Positions 43,920 to 52,777 of a DNA stretch of 64,000 bases are shown in pieces. How positions within the stretch are numbered: the stretch's first letter is position 1; each line of letters starts with the position of its first letter. The stretch comes from CAVTQZ01 sp963737015 (GTDB lineage: Bacteria; Actinomycetota; Acidimicrobiia; Acidimicrobiales; UBA8190). The stretch lies in contig CAVTQZ010000002.1 of NCBI GenBank assembly GCA_963737015.1, forward strand, positions 62,001-126,000. Direction: 5' to 3'. The notes under the pieces were generated by a model. That model was not told where the DNA came from. It ran no database searches and saw only the letters and a program-made list of their open reading frames with translations. The translations under genes and the position numbers were made by a program.

Positions 43920-44647
43920 TGCCCAACCGAATTACGCGTCCGGAGGCCCGTGTGCTTGCCGCAGAGGAGTTCGTCCGCTTCGCAGACGCTGTCGCGTCCC
44001 TTACCCCAGACGAGTGGACGATGCCCACGGACTGCACGCATTGGGACGTCCGTAAGATGGTCCTGCATGTGCTCGGCTCCGGTGACGCGCAGGCGTCGTT
44101 CCGTCAGTTCGTGCGCCAGCTGCGCAAGGGCCTGCCACTCAACAAACAGATCGACTCGCACCACTGGGTTGACGGCATGAACGAGTTCCAGATCCGCGAG
44201 CGCTCCAACCTCTCTGACGAAGAGATCGTCGCCCGGCTGCGAGCAATCGGTCCCAAAGCGGTGAAGGCTCGCTTCCGCACCCCTCCCCCGGCGCGCTACC
44301 TGCCGCTTCCCTTCGGTCCCCCGTTCGGGTGGGTGCCGCTCAAGTACTTGCTCGACGTCGGGTTCACACGAGACGTGTGGTGCCACCGAATCGATCTGCA
44401 CGCGGCAATCGACCGACCGATGCACGCCACCGGCGAGCACGATGGCCGCCTGGTCGGGGACATCGTCGCAGAGTGGGCTGAGCTTTACGGCCAGCCGTTC
44501 GAGCTCGTGCTCGAAGGTCCCGCCGGCGGGAAGTACATCTACGGTGTCGGCGGCGAGCTCATCGAGATGGACGCGCTCGAATTCATCCGTGTTCTCTCCG
44601 GTCGCCTCCCCGGCACCGGCGTCCTCGCCAATTCGTTCCCCCTCTAA
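43916..44647 (+). CDS. DinB/MDMPI-like protein
   Basis: A 243-residue protein with the maleylpyruvate isomerase N-terminal/DinB-2 four-helix fold: RFADAVASLTPDEWTMPTDCTHWDVRKMVLHVLGS at the N-terminus, with His in HWDVRKMVLHVL, and VGFTRDVWCHRIDLHAAI, giving the His triad used for divalent metal. Family members catalyse mycothiol-dependent reactions. Coupled to the TetR gene by a 4-base overlap. Substrate unknown. Confidence 0.82.
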   Translation: MMPNRITRPEARVLAAEEFVRFADAVASLTPDEWTMPTDCTHWDVRKMVLHVLGSGDAQASFRQFVRQLRKGLPLNKQIDSHHWVDGMNEFQIRERSNLSDEEIVARLRAIGPKAVKARFRTPPPARYLPLPFGPPFGWVPLKYLLDVGFTRDVWCHRIDLHAAIDRPMHATGEHDGRLVGDIVAEWAELYGQPFELVLEGPAGGKYIYGVGGELIEMDALEFIRVLSGRLPGTGVLANSFPL

Positions 44648-44660
44648 AGGAGGCATCACA

Positions 44661-45386
44661 ATGGAAACCCGCATCGACGAGATCGCCGACCGCATCTACC
44701 GGCTGTCAACCTTCGTGCCCGACATCGGACCGACAGGGTTCACGTTCAACCAGTTCCTGGTCGATGCTGATGAGCCGTTGCTGTTCCATACGGGGCTACG
44801 CGCCATGTTCACGTCCGTGTCATCGGCTTTGGCATCGGTCGTGCCGCTGGAGAGGTTGCGCTGGATCACATTCGGTCACCTCGAAGCTGACGAGACGGGA
44901 GCGATGAACCTGTTCCTGGCCGCCGCACCCAACGCAACGGTCGCGCACTCCGCCATGGGGTGCATGGTGTCGATAAACGATCTAGCCGATCGCCAGCCAC
45001 GGCCCCTTGGTCCCGAAGAGGTGCTCGACCTGGGCTCCAAGGTCATTCGCAACATCGACACCCCACATGTGCCCCACGGCTGGGACGCGCACCTGCTCTA
45101 TGAAGAGACGACCGGCACGTTGTTTTGCGGCGACCTGCTCTCACAGGTCGGCAACGGACCAGCGATCACCTCCGACTCAATCTTCCAAGCGGCGATGCAG
45201 ACCGAAGACATGTTCAGACCGACGTGCTTCACACCGGATACGGCCCCCACGATTCGCAAGCTCGCAGACTTGCAATCGACGACACTTGCGATCATGCACG
45301 GATCGTCTTACAACGGCGACTGCACGAAGGCGTTGGGCGGCCTTGCCGATGACTGTGAACGCCGGATGGCCGGCGCCATCAGCTGA
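44661..45386 (+). CDS. Flavodiiron-like metallo-beta-lactamase-fold protein (ODP type)
   Basis: A 241-residue protein. FGHLEADETG gives His73, Glu75 and Asp77 in the HxExD pattern of flavodiiron/ODP-type diiron sites, where HxHxDH would be expected for zinc hydrolases. His139 (VPHGWDAH), Asp158 (LFCGDLL) and a late His (IMHGSSYNGD) complete the set. AGGAGG precedes the ATG. The second metal-site His of the usual HxExDH is Glu here. An oxygen- or NO-sensing or reducing role is inferred from family. Confidence 0.85.
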   Translation: METRIDEIADRIYRLSTFVPDIGPTGFTFNQFLVDADEPLLFHTGLRAMFTSVSSALASVVPLERLRWITFGHLEADETGAMNLFLAAAPNATVAHSAMGCMVSINDLADRQPRPLGPEEVLDLGSKVIRNIDTPHVPHGWDAHLLYEETTGTLFCGDLLSQVGNGPAITSDSIFQAAMQTEDMFRPTCFTPDTAPTIRKLADLQSTTLAIMHGSSYNGDCTKALGGLADDCERRMAGAIS

Positions 45387-46317
45387 AATCCTGAAGCCCA
45401 GGAGCACCGCCTCGAGTTGCCACCGCCCTCTCGACGGCGCCGAGCTTGTCGGGATTTGCCACGACCCTCACACCACAGATCTTGCCGCCCTCGACATCGA
45501 GCACCACGGCCTCCAGGACTTTCGTGCCCCGACTTATCACGATCCCCGGCTGGCCGTTGAGGCTCAGCTGCCGAACAGATGCATCAACGGACACGTCACG
45601 ACTGATTCCGACGAGGAAGCGGGACGCCCGGTGGGCCCCGATCACAGGACGTGGTGCGGCCTTGGCCTTTCCGCCGCCGTCCGTCCACACAACGACGTCC
45701 GGCGCGAGCAGCGACATGAGATCCTCCACACTCCCCGAAGCACACGCCCCGATGAATCGAGTAGTCAGTTCGCGAACGTGAGTACGGTCCGCATCGAAAC
45801 GACGCCGACGACCTGCGACATGAGCTCTGGCCCGGCTGACGAGCTGTCGGCAGCTTTCTTCGCTCCGAGTGAGGACCTCGGAAATCTCGCCATATTCGTA
45901 TTCGAACACTTCACGCAACAGAAACGCAGCGCGCTCTGGCGGGGTGAGCTCCTCGAGCAGTACGAGAAATGCGAGCGTCAGCGAATCAGCCATCTCAGCG
46001 CCCTGTAGGGGGTCCGACTCGTCGACTACCAACGGCTCGGGGAGCCATGGGCCCACGTACTGCTCCCGCCGCCTGCGCGCTGAGGTCAGAAAGTCAATGC
46101 AGAGGCGGGTGACCAGGGTGGTTAGGTAGGCCTTCGGCTTTTGAATCGTCGCTTCGGTTTGCCTCCGCCAGCGCAGGTAGGCATCTTGAAGGACGTCTTC
46201 AGCCTCGCTGGCACTACCGAGCATGCGGTAAGCGATAGCGAAGAGCTCCTCTCGGAGCTCTACAAAGGTCGATTCGTCCGGCAACGCTCTAAGCGCCACG
46301 AATGGCCGTCGGAACAC
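45379..46317 (-). CDS. ECF41-type sigma factor with SnoaL-like extension
   Basis: A protein of up to 312 residues. Sigma2 (FAIAYRMLGSASEAEDVLQDAYLRW) and sigma4 (LTPPERAAFLLREVFEYEYGEISEVLTRSEESCRQLVSRAR) are joined by WLPEP (about 91-95). The C-terminal SnoaL-like domain carries DGGGK (213-217) and NPDKL (288-292). These three motifs define ECF41, where the C-terminal domain regulates activity instead of a separate anti-sigma. It follows and overlaps a carboxymuconolactone decarboxylase gene, the standard ECF41 partner. Confidence 0.93.
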   Translation of the reverse strand: MFRRPFVALRALPDESTFVELREELFAIAYRMLGSASEAEDVLQDAYLRWRRQTEATIQKPKAYLTTLVTRLCIDFLTSARRRREQYVGPWLPEPLVVDESDPLQGAEMADSLTLAFLVLLEELTPPERAAFLLREVFEYEYGEISEVLTRSEESCRQLVSRARAHVAGRRRRFDADRTHVRELTTRFIGACASGSVEDLMSLLAPDVVVWTDGGGKAKAAPRPVIGAHRASRFLVGISRDVSVDASVRQLSLNGQPGIVISRGTKVLEAVVLDVEGGKICGVRVVANPDKLGAVERAVATRGGAPGLQDFS

Positions 46318-46858
46318 TGCAGTTCTGCGCGAATCCCTGACTCGTCAAGCCGAGAGCCGAGTTGAACCGCGACCGATAGTTCTCGAGGGCGACCCATGAC
46401 GCCAGCTCGACGATCTGGTCGTCTTCGAGAAACTTGCGAAGCCTTGCAACACAATCCTCGGTAACCGTCGAGGGTGTCGTCGTTGCCGCCTCGGCGAACT
46501 CGAGGACAGCCACCTCGGCATCGTCATAAACGGTGGCATCCCGCCAATCCGAGACGGCGCCGAGCTTCCGAGCGTCGACGCCGTGCTCGACGCCTTCCCA
46601 GTACCCGAAGTCGACGCACCAGGGACATCCGATCTGCGTGTTCACGCGCTGCAGCGCCAGAGCCTTGAGTGCGGGGTCCAATCGATGCCACCTGGAGGCT
46701 GCGAGGAGCTCGAACACACCCCAGGCCATCAGGACCCCTCGGTGACAACCGGCCGCACGCAGCGGATCAGCGGTCTCGCCGTACTTGCGACGCGAATACC
46801 AGAGCGAGAACCTGGCCAGAACGCCACGCGGGTGATCGGGGAACTCTACATACGCCAT
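46289..46858 (-). CDS. Carboxymuconolactone decarboxylase-family (AhpD-like) protein
   Basis: A 189-residue helical protein. VNTQIGCPWCVDFGYWEGVEHG has the CxxC redox pair and the conserved His of the CMD/AhpD fold. Its start is the second ATG (46856-46858), because AGGAGG is 8 bases upstream; the first ATG is too near the site. CMD proteins are the commonest members of the COE group controlled by ECF41 factors. It shares 29 bases with the sigma gene. Confidence 0.92.
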   Translation of the reverse strand: MAYVEFPDHPRGVLARFSLWYSRRKYGETADPLRAAGCHRGVLMAWGVFELLAASRWHRLDPALKALALQRVNTQIGCPWCVDFGYWEGVEHGVDARKLGAVSDWRDATVYDDAEVAVLEFAEAATTTPSTVTEDCVARLRKFLEDDQIVELASWVALENYRSRFNSALGLTSQGFAQNCSVPTAIRGA

Positions 46859-46880
46859 CTTCATACCTCCTTGGTAGATA

Positions 46881-46907
46881 GACGGCGCAGGTCCGCTGTC
46901 TGTGACA
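46881..46907 (-). promoter_or_regulatory. ECF41 promoter upstream of the CMD gene
   Basis: On the minus strand, TGTCACA (46901-46907), 16 bases, then CGTC (46881-46884). This equals the ECF41 consensus (TGTCACA, spacer 16, CGTC) as I know it. It lies directly upstream of the CMD-ECF41 pair, so the sigma factor should activate its own operon. Confidence 0.8.
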
Positions 46908-46974
46908 TCGGTCTCCTCGGACGCTCTGACCTGCCCGGGTCCCGATCCTCATCACACGGGAATAGCGTGAAGCC

Positions 46975-47430
46975 GTGGCGAGAGAAAACCTCGTTCTACG
47001 AATGCTCCCGTTTCAGAACCGCGTGGTCAACCCGCTGGTGGTGAAGCTGGCGCAGCTTGGACTTGTACCTCCGACTTATGCAGTCCTCGAGACAACAGGT
47101 CGAAAGACAGGCAAGATGCGCCGGGTACCGGTGGCGAACGGGCTGGAGGGTGACACGTTCTGGCTAATCGCCGGTCGAGGCGAAGACGCCAGCTTCGTCC
47201 GTAACATCCGGGCCAATCCCCGTGTACGCATCAAGGCCCGACCGCCGCGGCTGCGAGACGGCTGGAGGATGAGCTGGAGAACGGGAAGGGCTAATCCGTT
47301 GCCGAACGACGATGCTCTCGGACGCCATCGGAGACTCGGGCGGGGTCGGCCCGCCTATCGCCTCGACGGCATCCTGCTGCGCGCGTTGGCTAAAGGCGAC
47401 ATGCTCACGGTACGCATCGACCTCGACTGA
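46975..47430 (+). CDS. Deazaflavin (F420)-dependent nitroreductase-family protein
   Basis: A 151-residue Ddn-like split-barrel protein. The signature LETTGRKTGKMRRVPVANGLEGDTFWLIAGRGEDASFVRNIRANPRVRI is the F420-binding part of the DUF385 family. GTG at 46975. Such enzymes reduce quinones or other acceptors with F420H2, which implies the host makes F420. It is divergent from the CMD gene. Confidence 0.9.
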   Translation: MARENLVLRMLPFQNRVVNPLVVKLAQLGLVPPTYAVLETTGRKTGKMRRVPVANGLEGDTFWLIAGRGEDASFVRNIRANPRVRIKARPPRLRDGWRMSWRTGRANPLPNDDALGRHRRLGRGRPAYRLDGILLRALAKGDMLTVRIDLD

Positions 47431-47432
47431 GA

Positions 47433-48611
47433 TCACGCCGAGAGGTCGAAACCCAACGCAGCGGCGAATGTCCGGACCACGTGTTGGACACCGATTTCGT
47501 TTCGCCCTATGAGCATGTGCCCATGCTGTCCCTTACGAATGCCGGCGCCGCACAGAGGTAGTACGCCGAAATCCTCACCGCGTACCGCGGCGTGCACGAG
47601 TTCGTACAGCTCTTCGAAGCCTGCCCGTTCCTCTGGACTCGAGATGGCAGACCGCGCCATCCACCCATGTCGGACCCGGCAGCGACCAGGGGTCTCCGCC
47701 GGCAGTATGTCTATGAGCTCGACACCGACCTGAGTGAAGGCGAGAACCAGGTTGGGAAAGACCCAATAGATGATCGCGAGGTTGTCGAGTGGTTCCCAGT
47801 TGCGGCTCTCGTCGTCTCCTTCTGCTATCCAGGCCACGGGAAAACACACGCGGCTGTGGAGGCCGAGACCCTCGTACACCGTCACGTCGGCAATCGTGTT
47901 CTGCCCGATCAGGCTCTGACCGTGTACGTACGGGAAGTGATAGCTCTCGGCGAAGGCTTCCAGTGCGGCTTTCCAGTTGACGTCGGACTCGAACTCACGA
48001 TGCGTCAGATGTTGGTAGGCCGCCACACCCCACTGCGCCAGCTCGGCATCGAGCGGGCCCAGGTGTGCGTCGAGGTTCAGGGGTGCCGAGGCGGTGAGGA
48101 CGACCCAGACGAGACCATGCCGCTCTTCGCTCGGTAGTTCGACGAGTCCGTGTGTCGAGCGGTCGACGCCGGAGAATCCGGCAGCTCCGGGCATGCCCAC
48201 GAGGCAACCCTCGCTGTCGTACACCCACGCGTGGTAGGGACAGGTGAACCGCCGGGCGTTCCCGCAACCGTGCGCGGGTTGTGCAGAACGGTGTCGGCAG
48301 TAGTTGAGGAAGGCGTGAACACGGCCGTTGCCGTCGCGCGTCACAAGGACTGACGTATCCAAGACTTCGCGCACGATGTAGTCGTGGGGTTGAGGAATCT
48401 CAGCACTCGCGACCAGCGCCACCGGGGTTCTTCGTAGGAGCTCGTGCTCACGAGCAAACAAACCGGAGTCCCGGTAGTAGTCGAGAGGGACCTCCAAGAC
48501 GTCTTTCGCCATGTCGGTGGTGCCCGAGCGGACGTGGTCGAGGGCGCGCTTGGTCAGCTGCGGGCCGTGTGGTCCGGTTCGTGTGAGAGCGGACTCTTGA
48601 ACGCCGGTCAT
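47433..48611 (-). CDS. Rieske-type ring-hydroxylating oxygenase, alpha subunit
   Basis: A 392-residue protein. The Rieske centre is Cys105-x-His107 and Cys124-xx-His127 (CRHRSAQPAHGC ... CPYHAW). The catalytic iron site contains His225 and His230 in FAESYHFPYVH, with a later Asp expected as third ligand. The C-terminal domain is of the RHO alpha type. No small subunit, ferredoxin or reductase gene is adjacent, so electron transfer partners must be elsewhere. The ATG has AAGGA upstream. Substrate unknown; aromatic acid or sterol-like compounds are possible. Confidence 0.88.
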   Translation of the reverse strand: MTGVQESALTRTGPHGPQLTKRALDHVRSGTTDMAKDVLEVPLDYYRDSGLFAREHELLRRTPVALVASAEIPQPHDYIVREVLDTSVLVTRDGNGRVHAFLNYCRHRSAQPAHGCGNARRFTCPYHAWVYDSEGCLVGMPGAAGFSGVDRSTHGLVELPSEERHGLVWVVLTASAPLNLDAHLGPLDAELAQWGVAAYQHLTHREFESDVNWKAALEAFAESYHFPYVHGQSLIGQNTIADVTVYEGLGLHSRVCFPVAWIAEGDDESRNWEPLDNLAIIYWVFPNLVLAFTQVGVELIDILPAETPGRCRVRHGWMARSAISSPEERAGFEELYELVHAAVRGEDFGVLPLCGAGIRKGQHGHMLIGRNEIGVQHVVRTFAAALGFDLSA

Positions 48612-48724
48612 CGCAGGTCCTTCTTCCAGATCACCGCATCAGCCGAACTGTACGGCACTCCAGTCTTGCCGAATAGTCGTGTGGTCCGACAGTCGGAGGC
48701 AGCGGCGGACGACGTCCTTTCGAG

Positions 48725-49276
48725 TCAGAAGACGAAGGGGATGAGCATCTTGGTGGACCGCTTGTATTGCGTGTAGGTGTCGGAAAAGAGCCGTTGCATG
48801 TTCCGCTCCTCGACTTTCGCGCTGTAGATGAAATAGCCACCCAGGATCAGGACCGCCACGAACCAGAGGAGGTCCACGGCGACGGCGGAACCGATCAGCC
48901 CGAGGATGAGGCCGGAGTAGATGGGGTGACGAACGAACCGGTAGGGCCCGGTCGTCACCAGCTCCGGTTCGAGCTTTTGGGACATCGGGGTGCCCCAGTT
49001 GCTCCCGAGGTAGACGCGAGCCCACACAGCAATCGCCAATCCGCCGAGGAGCACCGCGACGCCGAGGCCCTCGAGCCAAGGGCTGTGAATCGTGCCGGCG
49101 TTCTTCTTGAAGGCCCCGACCCGGCCGAGAACCACCACGAGGACGACAAGGGCGACCCGGACACCGACGAAAGATCGCGACCTCGTCCTGGAGGCTTTCG
49201 TGTTCAATGCAGCTGCCAACCAGTAGATCCAGAAGGCGACCCAGGCCGCCGGGACGACGATGTCGACGGTGCGCAC
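48725..49276 (-). CDS. Isoprenylcysteine methyltransferase-like membrane protein
   Basis: A 183-residue protein with four to five hydrophobic helices. LVTTGPYRFVRHPIYSGLILGLIG is the SAM-binding signature of the ICMT/PEMT family, followed by VEERNMQRLFSDTYTQYKRSTKMLIP. Bacterial members methylate unknown small molecules or lipids. Start is GTG 49276. Confidence 0.9.
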   Translation of the reverse strand: MRTVDIVVPAAWVAFWIYWLAAALNTKASRTRSRSFVGVRVALVVLVVVLGRVGAFKKNAGTIHSPWLEGLGVAVLLGGLAIAVWARVYLGSNWGTPMSQKLEPELVTTGPYRFVRHPIYSGLILGLIGSAVAVDLLWFVAVLILGGYFIYSAKVEERNMQRLFSDTYTQYKRSTKMLIPFVF

Positions 49277-49334
49277 TGCCTTTTACCTCGGTCGGTTTCG
49301 CGAAAGCAGTTGCAGGCCGGCCCGTTCCCGGAAG

Positions 49335-49925
49335 ATGGCGGCCGCGCGGGTCTCTCGATGGTGGGCTGGCCTCGACCCCAGACACCGAAGGTGGCTGTTC
49401 GTAAATGCCCTCGTCATCACCGCCGTGATCAATTTCGGCGTGAGCGGGGCACTCGGCTGGTTGAACGGCCTCGGCTCCGAGCACGTCCGCGTGTGGTCGA
49501 TCCCGCTCTTCGAGAGAACGTCGGTGTTCACAGACGCCATCGGAACCTTCTTCATCCTGCCGCTCGTCACCTCCGTCTTGTGCACCATCGCGGTCCGGGC
49601 CGAACAGAGAAAGGGGGCCCTTCCGCTCGTCGATCCGCCCGCTCAGCGTGTGACGGCTCGGTTGCCCAGGAGCATCCTTCTGAGGGGACTCTTGTTCGGG
49701 GCGGTGCTCACGACGGTCTTGACTCCCCCTACGGCTCTGGTCCTTTCGTTCGCGAGGATCGGCGAGATGAGCCGCCTGGGCTTCGCTCTCTACGCCGCCC
49801 TGATCGCGGTGGTACTTGGATCGTTCGTGACTCCCGTGGTGGCGGTCCTCGCCATGTCCGAACGTCCCAACTTCGGAGGATTCGAAGTTGCAGCGAATGC
49901 TGAGACCTCGATCTCCGGACCGTAA
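49335..49925 (+). CDS. Predicted four-TM membrane protein
   Basis: A protein of about 196 residues. Hydrophobic segments: WLFVNALVITAVINFGVSGALGW, TDAIGTFFILPLVTSVLCTIAV, LLRGLLFGAVLTTVLTPPTALVLS and LGFALYAALIAVVLGSFVTPVVAVLAM. Start at 49335 is provisional; GTG 49260 would overlap the divergent gene. No known domain is recognised. Confidence 0.62.
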   Translation: MAAARVSRWWAGLDPRHRRWLFVNALVITAVINFGVSGALGWLNGLGSEHVRVWSIPLFERTSVFTDAIGTFFILPLVTSVLCTIAVRAEQRKGALPLVDPPAQRVTARLPRSILLRGLLFGAVLTTVLTPPTALVLSFARIGEMSRLGFALYAALIAVVLGSFVTPVVAVLAMSERPNFGGFEVAANAETSISGP

Positions 49926-49947
49926 GCGTCCGCTCCCCTCAGTGGTG

Positions 49948-50754
49948 TCATCCTCTTCCGGTCTTCGACGCCGTGGGCCGCTGCACGTCGGATCCGCTTA
50001 CGGCAAGGTAGGCAACGAGGACGAAGATCGCGACCGCGAAGATGAGCGCGACCCAACCGTCGCCGAATCCCATACCGCTCACGTTCTTGGCCTTCCCGAA
50101 GCCGTCTGCAATCGAGGCGCCCAATGGACGCGTGAGCACATACGCCGCCCAGAAGGAGAGCACTGAGTTCCAGCGCAACCACCGGTAACCGGCGGCCGGG
50201 ACCGCGATCAGGCCCGCGAAGAGCGCCGCGGACGTGAAGTAGCCGAGATGGAAGGTGTAGGCGGTGAGGTCACCGAGCGCTGTGCCCATGGCGAACGTCG
50301 CGACCACGGCGAGCCAGTAGAAGGACTCGCGGCGAGCCGTGTTGATGCTGTGGAAGGAGAGGGTCTTCTCCGTACGTTGCCAGGCGACGAACACGGCAGC
50401 GAGCACCAGCGCGTACAGGATCGTCGACGCCTGATACGGCACTCCGAGGCCGACGTGCAGGACGTCGGCGGCCATCGTCCCGAAAACACCGACCATGGCT
50501 ACCGCGAACCAGTAGGTCCATGGGTCGTAACGCCGTCGCCGGAACTGCAGCACGAGGGACACGGCGAAACCCGCGAAACCCAGCAGGACCGCTGCATAGG
50601 GGTTGATCGTGTGGACCATGAAGTCCGAAGTCGCCTCTCCCATAGCGGTGGAAAAGGCCTTGATCACCCAGAAGATCACCGTGATCTGCGGGACCCTGAG
50701 CGCTCCCGGAGCGGTCAGCCAGGACATCAGCCTGCGGGGACCCGAAAGCTGCAC
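49948..50754 (-). CDS. COG4705-type membrane protein
   Basis: A 268-residue protein with seven hydrophobic segments. ALRVPQITVIFWVIKAFSTAMGEATSDFMVHTINPYAAVLLG and the paired repeat STILYALVLAAVFVAWQRTEKTLSFHSI ... AVVATFAMGTALGDLTAYTFHLGYF are typical of COG4705 transporters of unknown substrate. The C-terminus has LTRPLGASIADGFGK. It is transcribed away from the phosphoesterase gene. Confidence 0.85.
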   Translation of the reverse strand: MQLSGPRRLMSWLTAPGALRVPQITVIFWVIKAFSTAMGEATSDFMVHTINPYAAVLLGFAGFAVSLVLQFRRRRYDPWTYWFAVAMVGVFGTMAADVLHVGLGVPYQASTILYALVLAAVFVAWQRTEKTLSFHSINTARRESFYWLAVVATFAMGTALGDLTAYTFHLGYFTSAALFAGLIAVPAAGYRWLRWNSVLSFWAAYVLTRPLGASIADGFGKAKNVSGMGFGDGWVALIFAVAIFVLVAYLAVSGSDVQRPTASKTGRG

Positions 50755-50908
50755 CGGCGCAGGATAAACCCGCCGCGAAGAGCAAGTAGAGCCGGCCGAC
50801 GACCTGCCGGCACGGAATTGTGTGAGTTGGTCGCCCGGGTGATGTTCTCTGTGCAGGCAGCGGCGCTCTCCGGGCGGGAAAGCCGGTTCTTACGGGCGGA
50901 AAATCACG

Positions 50909-52429
50909 ATGGCTATTGGGCGGAAGACGTCGATCACTTCCTCGCGTCGGGCTTTTCTGAAAGGCGCAGTAGGGGGAGCGGGTGCCTTGCTCCTGGCGTG
51001 GGAGGGCCTGTCGCTGGGCCAAGGTGTGAAGACAGCGGCGAGCAGCGGGCCCGTCGCCGTCCCCTCCGCGATACCCGTACCGGGCAGGACCGGCATCGAC
51101 CACGTGGTGGTCGTGATGATGGAGAACCGCAGCTTCGACCACTTTCTAGGCTGGATGCCGAACGCGAACGGCACCGGCCTGGGCCCCGACGGGTCAGTCG
51201 TCGATGCCGGGCGGTTCCACTCCTTTAATTACGCGGACACGTCGGGGGCCCGTCACCGCATCTGGCACACGACGCAGCTCAATGGTTGCGGGCAACAGGA
51301 CCAGGACCATGGATACAGCGGCGGGCGTACCCAATGGGGCGGAGGGAGGATGAACGGTTTCCTCCTCGACAAGAACAACACCGACTACTCGTTGAGCTAC
51401 TACCTGGCCGACGCCCGCCCGTTCTCCAGTCGGCTCGCCCTCAACTACACGACCTGTGACAATTACTTCTGTTCGATCCTCGGTCCGACGTGGCCGAACC
51501 GGTTCTTCCAGCACTCGGCCCAGACCGACCGTCTCAACGACACGACCTCTCCGGACAGCTCGAGCCTGCCGGCGGATCCTTCGGCCCTTCCTTCCATATG
51601 GGATCAGTTGAACCAGGTCGGAGGGCCCACAGGCCGCTACTACTTCAGCGACCTGCCTTTCCTCGGTCTTTGGGGCGCCAAGTACCTTCCTATCTCCGAG
51701 CAGTACCCGCAGTTCCTCGCAGACGCACAATCAGGGACCCTGCCGAATGTCTCGATCGTCGACCCCCGCTTCGAGGACGAGGGGAGCGGAACATCGGGCG
51801 ATGATCACCCTCTCTCCGACCTGAGAGCCGGCGACGCCTTTCTGTCCGAGGTGTTTCACGCGCTCTCGAGCGGTCCGTCGTGGGACCGGACGATGCTGGT
51901 CGTCAATTACGACGAATGGGGCGGATTCTTCGACCATGTCCCACCGCCGCGCCTCGCACCCGGCAACCAGTACATCGATACCGTCGACGTCGTGAGAAGC
52001 GCCTCCGGATCGATCGAGAAGGTCCTCGGAGGGTTCCGCGTTCCGTGCATCATCGCCTCGCCCTTCACCAAGGGGAACCCGGACGACCCGCGGGTGGTCT
52101 CCAAGATGTTCGACCACACCTCGGTCCTCGCCTTCATCGAGTCCAACTGGCGACTGAAGCCGATCACCCCCCGTGATGCCTCGGCCGTGGGGAATTCGGC
52201 CGACGCTCTGAGCAACATCGGCCACGTCCTCGACCTCGCCAAAGCCCAACCCTCGGTGCCCGAACTGCCCCTCCTCGCACCCTTCGTGTCGTCGGGCTGC
52301 GACGTGCCCGGAAGCCCCGGCGGCGGTCCGACGGCGGGAGGACAGCCCGCACCCTCGAACAGCCAGCTGGACGAGCCCTCGGCGTGGCGCAAGCTCGTCG
52401 AGTCCGGTCTCCTGAAGGGCTGGCTCTGA
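50909..52429 (+). CDS. Tat-exported phosphoesterase (phospholipase C/acid phosphatase family)
   Basis: A 506-residue protein. SSRRAFLKGAVGGAGALLLAW is a twin-arginine signal. IDHVVVVMMENRSFDHFLGWMPNANG is the PF04185 start, with the metal/nucleophile residues EN and D. Later motifs are TCDNYFCSILGPTWPNRFF, MLVVNYDEWGGFFDHVPPP and IIASPFTKGN ... MFDHTSVLAFIE. The family cleaves phospholipids or phosphomonoesters outside the cell. The tail (430-506) is Pro/Gly-rich. It may supply phosphate. Confidence 0.93.
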   Translation: MAIGRKTSITSSRRAFLKGAVGGAGALLLAWEGLSLGQGVKTAASSGPVAVPSAIPVPGRTGIDHVVVVMMENRSFDHFLGWMPNANGTGLGPDGSVVDAGRFHSFNYADTSGARHRIWHTTQLNGCGQQDQDHGYSGGRTQWGGGRMNGFLLDKNNTDYSLSYYLADARPFSSRLALNYTTCDNYFCSILGPTWPNRFFQHSAQTDRLNDTTSPDSSSLPADPSALPSIWDQLNQVGGPTGRYYFSDLPFLGLWGAKYLPISEQYPQFLADAQSGTLPNVSIVDPRFEDEGSGTSGDDHPLSDLRAGDAFLSEVFHALSSGPSWDRTMLVVNYDEWGGFFDHVPPPRLAPGNQYIDTVDVVRSASGSIEKVLGGFRVPCIIASPFTKGNPDDPRVVSKMFDHTSVLAFIESNWRLKPITPRDASAVGNSADALSNIGHVLDLAKAQPSVPELPLLAPFVSSGCDVPGSPGGGPTAGGQPAPSNSQLDEPSAWRKLVESGLLKGWL

Positions 52430-52637
52430 GCCGATCCGAGGCGCCGTTGACGTGCCCGCCGGGGGCTGGGCCACCCCATCGCACCACTCTCCGGCTGACC
52501 TGAACTCTCCCCATATCCGGCACTAGCAACCCGCCGGAACGGTTCCAACGTTTCGCGCGCAGAGTGTGACTAATTCGCAGGTCGGCCTTCAGATCGCCAC
52601 GCCTAGTAGCCGATAGTCAAATGTCGGTCAACTTCCC

Positions 52638-52666
52638 TTGCTCTGCCACGCTTTGTGGTTTATATA
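52638..52666 (+). promoter_or_regulatory. Sigma-70-like promoter for the subtilase gene
   Basis: TTGCTC (52638-52643), 17 bases, then TATATA (52661-52666), 30 bases before ATG 52696 and AAGGGG ribosome site. The rest of the 52430-52637 gap shows no gene. Confidence 0.55.
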
Positions 52667-52777
52667 ACACGGAGCGAACAAAAAGGGGAAAACAAATGCA
52701 GAGAGACGTAGACCTTTCGCAAGGAGTGGGCAGGCTCTGGCGATTCATCCGGAGCGTGTCCTGGCGGCGCGCTGGCG

